Part shown: in pieces, positions 57,220-64,000 of the stretch
Layout of the letters: each line of letters begins with the position of its first letter
Numbering within the stretch: the first letter of the stretch is position 1
Source: Dryocosmus kuriphilus
Lineage: Eukaryota; Arthropoda; Insecta; Hymenoptera; Cynipidae
Direction: 5' to 3'
Assembly (NCBI GenBank): GCA_038277395.1
Contig: CM076192.1
Coordinates: forward strand, 14,431,494 to 14,495,493
Length of the DNA: 64,000 bases
Position numbers and translations under genes: made by a program
Notes under the pieces: generated by a model
What the model saw: the letters and a program-made list of their open reading frames with translations, nothing else
Told to the model about the DNA's origin: nothing
Databases searched by the model: none

Positions 57220-57275
57220 CATATTTTCGGTATTTTGGGTCAAAATATCAAATATTGAGGCCCAACGAACGAGCC
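57220..57275 (+). repeat. third copy of the 10918-10984 terminal repeat
   Basis: catattttcggtattttggg, then tcaaaatatcaaatattgag and gaacgagcc match 10918-10975 in the same orientation and 7316-7386 in inverted orientation. Confidence 0.7.
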
Positions 57276-57337
57276 AACCTAGTAAATAATCCGAATTCAA
57301 ATTTAAAAACAAAAACTTTTTAAACTTACACGTTAAC

Positions 57338-57555
57338 GTTTGAAAACATGCCCGGCGCAACAGATTTTGGCTGCCTCTTTCGCTCCGTAAGAGATGTAAT
57401 CGTAGAAAAAAAAGAGTAACCGAGACATGCACATGTGGAAAACCGTCATTTGTTTTCCACATGAGCCTGTTTCGCTTACTCTTATTTATTTGCGTTTACG
57501 CCTCTTAAGGAGCGAAAAAGAGAGACAAGATCTGTTCCGCCGGGCCTGTTTGCAA
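57338..57555. repeat. long hairpin with about 100-bp arms
   Basis: 57338-57436 (aacatgcccggcgcaacaga, tctttcgctccgtaag, acatgtggaaaa) pairs with 57452-57555 (ttttccacatgagcctgttt, cttaaggagcgaaaaagaga, ctgttccgccgggcctgttt) at about 80% identity, leaving a loop of about 15 bp. Confidence 0.85.
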
Positions 57556-57559
57556 AGTC

Positions 57560-58350
57560 AAAAAATCATAATCTATGGATTTTAAGTAATACATATATGG
57601 GCGTATATCTGGAACCTTTCACTTTTCAAAAAAAAAAAATATATATATAAAATTTTTTGAGACACAACACTGGAAATTATACTGTATTACCTAAAGGCGT
57701 GCTATTTAGTGATATTTTGTAATTGAACAGACAAAAACTACTATCTTCAAATAGATATTAATGATTACAAAATATTCAATTATGTAAAAGAAAACGATCT
57801 CTCGGATCTCACTTTTATTTCAAAACATGTGATTGTCAGTGGACGAAAATTTGAAAATGAAGATAAAATTCTGAGAGGACATTAAGCATTGGGTAATTAA
57901 TAAGGAGAAATTTTGTGTTAATCTTTTCTTACGCTTAGCAGTAATTTTTTGTTTTTGTTTTCTCTTTATTTTACTCTTTGCACGATCAATTTATTTGTAC
58001 AAGAATTCATCGCTGAAAAAAACTGACCTCAAAGCTAATGATTATAACTATTTGAACTTGTAACCAAGAATATGATAGTATTCTTCTGTGATGTCACTCG
58101 AGATTTGTGAATTAGCAACTTCACGTTGAATAAATTTTAATTTTTTTTTAAAATTTTCATAAAGGTCACCCGTTGTGATAAAATATATTTGTTATAAATT
58201 AGTAATTACGTGTTTTTTCAGTAAGTACAGATAACATTTTACATAGTACACGTCACAAAATTTCCCCTTGAAACAAGTACTGGACTAGACTGTGATAGCA
58301 GTGAGATAACGTCATCGGATGATGCTGATGATCGAGCACAAAAGTCTTTT
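57560..58350. other. AT-rich intronic DNA
   Basis: Nothing recognisable; includes a short poly-A/AT stretch at 57630-57650. Confidence 0.4.
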
Positions 58351-58359
58351 CATCACCTG

Positions 58360-58440
58360 ATTCCAGTAATAGATAGCGCATTGAGCTTCAATTCTGCGGC
58401 CAAGGGTTCGACTTTCCGTTGCGAAATCAATTTTGACCGA
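58360..58440 (+). pseudogene. tRNA-like SINE fragment
   Basis: agatagcgcattgagcttca, then ctgcggccaagggttcgact and ttcc look like the A-box to B-box portion of a tRNA-derived SINE (B box ggttcgactttcc). No flanking duplication or tail was identified. Confidence 0.4.
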
Positions 58441-58672
58441 CACTGATGCTCACTTGCTACTCACAATCGACAGTACCCCCCTTTCTTATCACCGAATAAC
58501 GTATTCCGCTATAAATGTTACAATGATTTAAGTTTTCGACCTTTTAAGGTAAATTTTCAATCTGTGTAATCCTAGATTTTTAAAATTTTGAATCACTAAT
58601 GATAAATAGCATACGACAAAGTTTACGTGGAAAAAGATATTTCAGAGGGTTGCCAATATAATCAATACTTAC

Positions 58673-58969
58673 TTGAAACAATTACTTGTACATTCATTTC
58701 TGATTGCCCCGCTAAATTTTCAGCGGCACATGTATAATTAGCCTCATCCTTATCTAGTCTAGCGTTTGAAATAATCAGTGTATTATCCTGAACTCTAACT
58801 GGGCCAGAGTCGCTTATGATATGTCCATCCGGATGACGCCAATAAATCCTAGGCAGCGGGATACCTGATGGTACCAAACAGGTAATCTGAAGCTCTTGAC
58901 TCTCTCCAACTACAGCCAATTGATTAGGTAAAAAAGGCTCGAAAGACGCTGGAGAAATATTTTCTAGAT
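58673..58969 (-). CDS. exon with one Ig domain, PTK7/off-track-like receptor
   Basis: Minus-strand exon after acceptor gtgtgtttcag (junction at 58970) and before donor gtaagt (58672). Both borders are phase 1; length is 99 codons. The Ig domain runs from [20 protein letters not shown] and ITCLVPSG through [36 protein letters not shown] and [17 protein letters not shown], with the Cys pair, core Trp and DxxxYxC motif intact and one NYT glycosylation site. It lies 5' of the two-Ig exon at 24415-24978 on the same strand. The gene assignment comes from that exon, since this domain alone is generic. Translation upstream into the microsatellite (poly Ile-Tyr) is not coding. Confidence 0.78.
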
Positions 58970-58974
58970 CTGAA

Positions 58975-59078
<104 letters not shown>

Positions 59079-59079
59079 C

Positions 59080-60160
59080 AAGATACACATTAAATTTCTG
59101 TACATTCCTTTATGTCAGGGTAATATTTTCATGCAATTATTTACAGTTTCAAATAGTTGTAACGTCCCGTGACTAACAATGAATCAGTAAAGGAATTGCA
59201 CTACACAGAATAGATACAAGTCTATGATATCCTGCCTTCGGATCAGTTTTACCAATTTTTATTATTTCGTACATATTGGCGTGTTGAAAGAAAAAACATA
59301 TTTTTATTTTTAACGTCTCACCTACCTACTATCTTTCAATTGGCGTTAAAATAATTGTGCAATTTTTTTAAAAGAATTAAAAAATGTTTCACCGCGGTAC
59401 AAGGCCTTAAAAGGGTAAAAATGTTGATGATTTTTGTTTTGTGTAAAAATGCCAAATAACTTAAGTAAAAACAATAAATATTACAATAGAATGATGATAA
59501 GTAGTAATTAAAATAATTATACCTTAAATTTATTAAAAATACTTCCCTTAAAAGTGAAAAATACCCTTTTCAGGGGGTTGAAAATTTATAATGGGTCAAT
59601 TATTTCATATCTTCGATTTTTTCCAATGTTGCTTAATTAAAAATGACTTGAAGAAGTTAGAGTGTGTGCCAAACATAAAAACCAACCTTAAAATTTGAAC
59701 AAACACCTCTCAAAAACATCGCTTAAAACTTTTTAATACGGCATTTTATTTCTTTCGCAGTTTTTAAAACAATTTCTCATAAATGAAGACCTGGGATTAC
59801 TTTTGAAGTACTGTAAAAACATTTAAAAGCTTTTTAACGTTCTAAAAATAATATAGCATTCGATTTTGGGTCTCTAAATCACCGTCAATAGAAAAAAATC
59901 GTAAGTACCCCCTTTTTTGAGCAAAGAGAGTAACCGTTATACATAAATCAGAAAAGCACCTTGGGGTTTTTCAAAAAGTGACAGGGTCTCAAACAGGCTG
60001 ACAGTAACACCCTCAGAAGGCAAAAAATACCCTCTATAAAGGATAAAAAACATATATTCTATTTTCTTTTCATTTTTGGACACAACTCTTATCATATGTA
60101 TGATATTAAATTAATTTACATGACATTTTATAAATAGAAAATCCTTTTTTAAATATAAGA
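59080..60160. other. AT-rich intronic DNA
   Basis: No coding frame or clear repeat. Words such as accctttt/aaaaggg recur loosely (59405, 59565, 60000-60050) without a fixed period. Confidence 0.4.
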
Positions 60161-60162
60161 GT

Positions 60163-60575
60163 TTACCAGTGAGTAATTTCTAGAGTTGAGTTAGGAGTAT
60201 TGTACAAATATTTGAAAAATAGATTCTTGAACTGGTACAGGGAAGGTGCATTTTTAATATCGTATGGTACTTTATTCCATAACCTGCCACCCCTTACTAT
60301 AAATGATCTTTGAAGCTCACACGTTCTGTGAAAAGGAATCTTAAGGATTTTATGTCTTTTACGAAATTTATACTGTGTTCGAAGGTCCTTGTCTACAAAT
60401 TGGAAAAGGTTGAATAAATACTCAAGAGCTTTGTTTTGAAAAAGAGTGTAAAGCAAATTACCCATAAAGAATTGTCTTCTCTTGGCAACATTAAGCAGAC
60501 CAGCCTTAAGTCTGTAAGGAGTTATGTGTTCGCATTTGGACAAATTGTAGGTAAAGCGGGCACAGGCATTTAAAA
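60163..60575 (-). pseudogene. non-LTR retrotransposon RT C-terminal tail
   Basis: From about 60575 on the minus strand: NACARFTYNLSKCEHITPYR, LLNVAKRRQFFMGNLLYTLF, then RTCELQRSFIVRGGRLWNKV, PYDIKNAPSLYQFKNLFFKY and a stop at 60163. This pattern (QNACIRFI...H.s.yR..l.wL....RR, ...lWN.lP..ik...s...FK) is the C-terminal end of Jockey/CR1-like and related RT polyproteins. No poly-A tail or upstream RT core is evident, so it is a fragment; clade not determined. Confidence 0.75.
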
Positions 60576-60922
60576 TTTGAATTTATTACGAATATCTATT
60601 CTTATACTATTTTTTATATATAAATCGGTGGTGCATTTCCTTGTGTTTTACTTCAGGTCGCGAGCGCGAATTATTTTTTAAGAAAGTGCTAGATTCGCGA
60701 TCACGGAGTGCGCTTAGGACAATTGCAGGAAGTGCAACCGCGCGTATTTTTGTTTGTGGTTTTAAATTCGTGCCCCGATAAAGTAGAGGGCTAAAAACGT
60801 TAAAATGGTTCATAATTGGAAGCACGCTCGGCGTAACGTTGCGCCGAAAAATATAATTGAGTCGCTGAAGTGGGAGAGAGTTAGACGGCCTTTTTCTTCT
60901 CGCTTGGACTTGCGCTCTCTTA

Positions 60923-61614
60923 AGCCGCGTATACACTAGCTTACGAACACGAACACGCATATGAACGCGCCACCCCGTAAGAGAATGCAAGTTCAAGTTG
61001 GGACCCAAAGTTGTGGACGAACGTTCGCCGAACAAGGCGAACAAGGCAGCGATCCATCCATTCTGCGGTGTTCGGATCCTCGAGTTAAGAACGACTGTCA
61101 ACATGGAAGACAACGACAATTTGAGAGTGGCTACTGCTGCATTCATAGTGCTAAGTGAATTGCTGAAAAAGAAAAAGAAGAAGAAAAGACGCTGCTGGCA
61201 AAGTCAAATATACAGAAATAGATTAAATACTCGTGGAATCATTTTTAAATGATTTAATGGAAGAAAATAGTGGACATCTTCGAAATTTTAGTAGAATGTT
61301 TTCAAATTACTTCTTCTTTTTGTTAAAAAAAAAACTCCAAAGTTTTTTCGTTGTCCCAACTCATTTTGTACACTGCAGAATGACGAGAGGATTCGGGCGA
61401 GCGGCGAAGACGGCGATCTTGCATACATGTCGTCCACACTCAACCGAATTTTCTTTGAAGTACCGACTCCCTTCGGATCGTGTCTGCCCTGCGCGCGAGC
61501 AGTTCGGCAGCGTTCGGCCATGCCCCGATTCGTTTCGAATGCTCGTCCACACTGAGCGGGCATTCTGTTACGGGACTGGCGCGTTCGTGTTCGTGCGCTA
61601 GTGTATACGCAGCT
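60923..61614 (+). mobile_element. small PIF/Harbinger element with TTA target duplication
   Basis: TIRs start agccgcgtatacactagc at 60923 and, inverted, agctgcgtatacactagc from 61614. The similarity goes on for about 40 bp (acgaacacgaac). TTA flanks both sides (60920-60922 and 61615-61617), the typical 3-bp Harbinger target. Inside is the N-terminal part of a Harbinger nuclease; the catalytic domain is deleted. At 692 bp it is a deletion derivative, mobilisable only in trans. Confidence 0.88.
61103..61340 (+). pseudogene. Harbinger nuclease N-terminal fragment
   Basis: The ATG at 61103 begins MEDNDNLRVATAAFIVLSEL, then a lysine run and RRCWQSQIYRNRLNTRG. After a frame change near 61235 comes LNDLMEENSGHLRNFSRMFS, matching the HARBI1-type start (WxRxxxxxR...., LLxELxxEDxxxFRNFxRM). 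Coding similarity then stops. The rest of the element up to the right TIR is unrelated or noncoding. Confidence 0.75.
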
Positions 61615-61617
61615 TTA

Positions 61618-61850
61618 CGAGAAGGGAAGCGCGAGTAGAATCGAGAGAGAGACAGGCGCTTCTACGTCATACTGCAGCGGTCCGAGAGTGGCGTCATGCT
61701 CTCCGTGCATAGCTTCGCCCGGCGAACGGGCCTCTCCTTCCTATAGTTCTCAGTCGCGCACCATAGCATTTTTCGCGCGCGTTTGGCAGCCAAGGCGTCA
61801 TCCGCTTCGAGATCCGAGCCTCAAATTTCAGTTTCAGCCATCTTGAACAC
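61618..61850. other. GC-rich stretch between elements
   Basis: Relatively GC- and CpG-rich (cgcgcgcg near 61775). It encodes no recognised domain. It could be a promoter-like region, but I see no TATA or initiator to support that. Confidence 0.3.
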
Positions 61851-61852
61851 TA

Positions 61853-63876
61853 TAGTCCAGTGCAGTTAGAAATTGCCCCAAAAATTTCGGGCAAATTTTT
61901 TTCTTTTTAGCCCGTTCGAAAGGGGCGTCGATGGAGATCTTAACCCTAGGTTTTCGCAATCCTCAAATTAAAACTTTCGCCGCCATCTTTGATTCGTTTT
62001 CTATCTTCAATCGCTCATATCTCGCGTTATAATTAATTCACAGCGATCAAGCTGAGTTCGTTGTACTCACCAGAGTTTACTTTTTGATCAAGTCCATGTG
62101 AAACTGAAGTCTCCGATGTACTGGAAAAAAGTTGTTAGCGTACAAAGTTGAAAGGACTTTTCCAAAAGTCCTTTCGCCCACTTCTTCTGCACGTAGCTCT
62201 TTTCCAGTGCATCTGAGAACCTCCATCGATATTTAACTATTTAAAGTAGACTCAATTTACAGCGATTTGAAAAAAAAAATCATCCCGCTTGGTTGATTTT
62301 TCGCCCGCCAATCCACGCTCGAAGTTGCGCCGTATTTTACCGTGTCTCCGATAATCGCGCGGTGCACTCTGGTGTGTTTAACGGTTCGGACTGCATTTCA
62401 CGCTGGATTAGCGGGCGAAAAATCGACCAATCGGGATGATTTTTTTTCTCAAATTACTGGAAATTTCGTCTACTTTAAATAGTAAAATATCTATGGGGGT
62501 TCTCAGGTGCATTGGAAGAGAGCTACGCGCAGAGGAAGTGGGCGAAAGGACTTTTGGAAAAGTTCTTTCACTTTGTACGCAAATAACTTTTTTGAGTCCA
62601 TCGGAGAGATAAGTTTCAAATAGACTTGATTAAAAAGTAAACTCTGGTGAGTACAACGATCTTAGTTTGAACGCTGTGGATTAATTAGAACGCGAGATAT
62701 GAGCGATTCAAGAAAAAAAAAAAACTAATCAAAGATGGCGGCGAAAGAGTTAATTTGAGCACTGCGAAAATCTAGGGTTAAGGTCTCCATCGAAGCCTCT
62801 TTCGAAAGAGCCACAAAGAAAAAAATGTATCCGAAATTTTTGGATCAATTCCTAAATGCACTGGACTACGTTTGGAAAAGTTTTTCCAACTTTGTACGCT
62901 AATAACTTTTTTGTAGTACATCAGAGAATTAAACTTCACATAGACTTGATTAAAAAGTAAACTCTGATGAGCACAACGATCTCAGTTTGATCGCTGTGGA
63001 TTAATTCTACGCGAGATATGAGCGATTGAAAACAAAAAACTAATCAAAGATGGCGGCGAAAGGGTTAATTTGAGCAGTGCAAAAATCTAGGGTTAAGGTC
63101 TCCATCGAAGCCCCTTTCGAACGACGCGGAAAGAAAAAAATTTACCCGAAATTTTTGGGTCACACCTATAGAATTTTCCTAAATGCACTGGACTAAAGTC
63201 CTTCGCCCACTTCCTCTGCACTTAGCTCTTTTCCAGTGCATCTGAGAACCTCCATCGATATTTTACTATTCAAAGTAGAATCAATTTCCAGTGATTTGAA
63301 AAAAAAAATCATCCCGATTGATTGGTTTTTCGCCCGCCAATCCACGCTCGAAGTTGCCCTGTATTTTACCGTGTCTCAGATACTCGCACGGCGCGCTCTG
63401 GTGCGTTTAACGGTTTGCACTGCATTTCACGCTGGATTGGCGCGCGAAAAATGAACCAATCGGGATGATTTTTTTTTTTTCAAATTACTGGAAATTGAGT
63501 CTACACTGGAAAGGAGCTACGCGCAGAAGAAGTAGGCGAAAGGACTTTTGGAAAAGTTCTTTCAACTTTGTACGCTAATAACTTTTTTCCAGTACATCGG
63601 AGAGTTTAGTTTCACATTGACTTGATCAAAAAGTAAACTCTGGTGAGTACAAGGATCTCAGCTTGATCGCTGTGAATTAATTATAACGCGAGATATGAGC
63701 GATTCAAGAAAAAAAAATAATCAAAGATGTCGGCGAAAGGGTTAATTTGAGGAATGCGAAAACCTAGGGTTAAGGTCTCTATCGACGCCCCTTTCGAACG
63801 AGCTAAAAAGAAAAAAATGTGCCCGAAATTTTTGGGTCACTCCTATAGAACTTTCCTAACTGCACTGGACTACCAG
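61853..63876. mobile_element. 2-kb fold-back repeat with tagtccagtgca ends
   Basis: The left end tagtccagtgcagttagaaa is matched inverted at the right end (cctaactgcactggacta, to 63876), and the same terminus also occurs internally near 62870 and 63190. The interior consists of four diverged copies of one module in alternating orientation, with words gagatatgagcgatt, gatggcggcgaaag, ctagggttaagg(t/a)ctcc, cttttggaaaagt and catcccgattgg. No transposase. Internal termini suggest concatenated or nested copies of a roughly 0.4-1 kb unit. Confidence 0.82.
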
Positions 63877-64000
63877 GCTCGTTCGACACAGGTCTGTTCC
63901 GCCCGCCACTATACGTTCGCTCCGGCGTCGGGAGTGCACTTGCTGACAGGTGTACTCTCAACGGCAGTCGGAACAGGCAAGTAATTTTTCTTTACACTTC
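63877..64000. other. window edge, unassigned
   Basis: Unique-looking GC-moderate DNA (cgttcgacacaggtctgttc onward); nothing can be assigned. Confidence 0.4.

Larger units (their letters stand above)
24979..58672 (-). other. inferred intron of about 33.7 kb between two Ig exons
   Basis: The upstream exon ends with donor gtaagt at 58672 and the downstream exon begins after acceptor cgcag at 24979. Both exons are phase 1 on the same strand and encode compatible Ig domains, so joining them keeps frame. No other exon with splice sites was recognised between. This rests on the two exons being in one gene; a skipped small exon is possible. Confidence 0.6.

Noticed and set aside
60607..61146. 179-residue minus-strand frame
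   Set aside because: It crosses the left TIR of the Harbinger element and runs antisense to the nuclease fragment; no domain was seen.

Overview
This window looks like part of an insect (at least arthropod) nuclear genome: AT-rich, gene-poor and saturated with transposons. It has no operons, no prokaryotic gene packing and no CRISPR. The transposon types (BEL/Pao, Gypsy, hAT, Transib/RAG1-like, PIF/Harbinger, a FLYWCH plus MULE transposase, a DDE_1-type element, tRNA-headed SINEs, many MITEs and fold-back elements) suit insects. A hymenopteran is possible, but the species cannot be read from the sequence.

The only host gene I can support lies on the minus strand. Two exons, both bounded by phase-1 introns, encode immunoglobulin domains: 58673-58969 (one Ig domain) and 24415-24978 (two). 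The last domain closely resembles an Ig domain of the PTK7/off-track pseudokinase receptors. If the exons belong to one gene, they are separated by an intron of about 33.7 kb, which contains most of the mobile DNA seen here. The acceptor of the upstream exon sits directly beside an (AC)10(AT)41 microsatellite.

Layout. 0.9-6.3 kb: decayed minus-strand BEL/Pao retrotransposon split by a fold-back element. 7.3-11 kb: hAT remnant and small inverted-repeat elements. 11034-16805: a Transib/RAG1-like DNA transposon with long, highly similar TIRs, a 5-bp CGGGG target duplication and ends resembling V(D)J recombination signals; a palindromic MITE is nested in it and its transposase gene is broken. 17-20.3 kb: hAT fragment, tandem repeats, BEL remnant. 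20333-22928: TIR-bounded element carrying a FLYWCH/MULE gene. 23.7-24.2 kb: tRNA-headed palindromic insertion with a 14-bp target duplication. 24.4-25 kb: Ig exon.

25.7-28.6 kb: 2.8-kb TIR element with a MITE inside. 29-38 kb: DDE_1-type transposon with TIRs of about 0.75 kb, invaded by a SINE (13-bp target duplication) and by a young Gypsy element with nearly identical LTRs (32148-37222). 38-49 kb: minisatellites, fold-back arrays and unassigned DNA. 50-57.6 kb: a MITE, inverted satellite arrays with a 5S-rRNA-like insert, a possible non-LTR ORF1 remnant and a hairpin. 58.7-59 kb: upstream Ig exon. 60-64 kb: non-LTR reverse transcriptase tail, a small PIF/Harbinger element with a TTA target duplication, and a 2-kb fold-back repeat.

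The most notable item is the Transib/RAG1-like element: its ends combine the exact RSS heptamer CACAGTG (CACAGTA at the other end) with a nonamer-like ACAAAAATC at 21 and 22 bp spacing.
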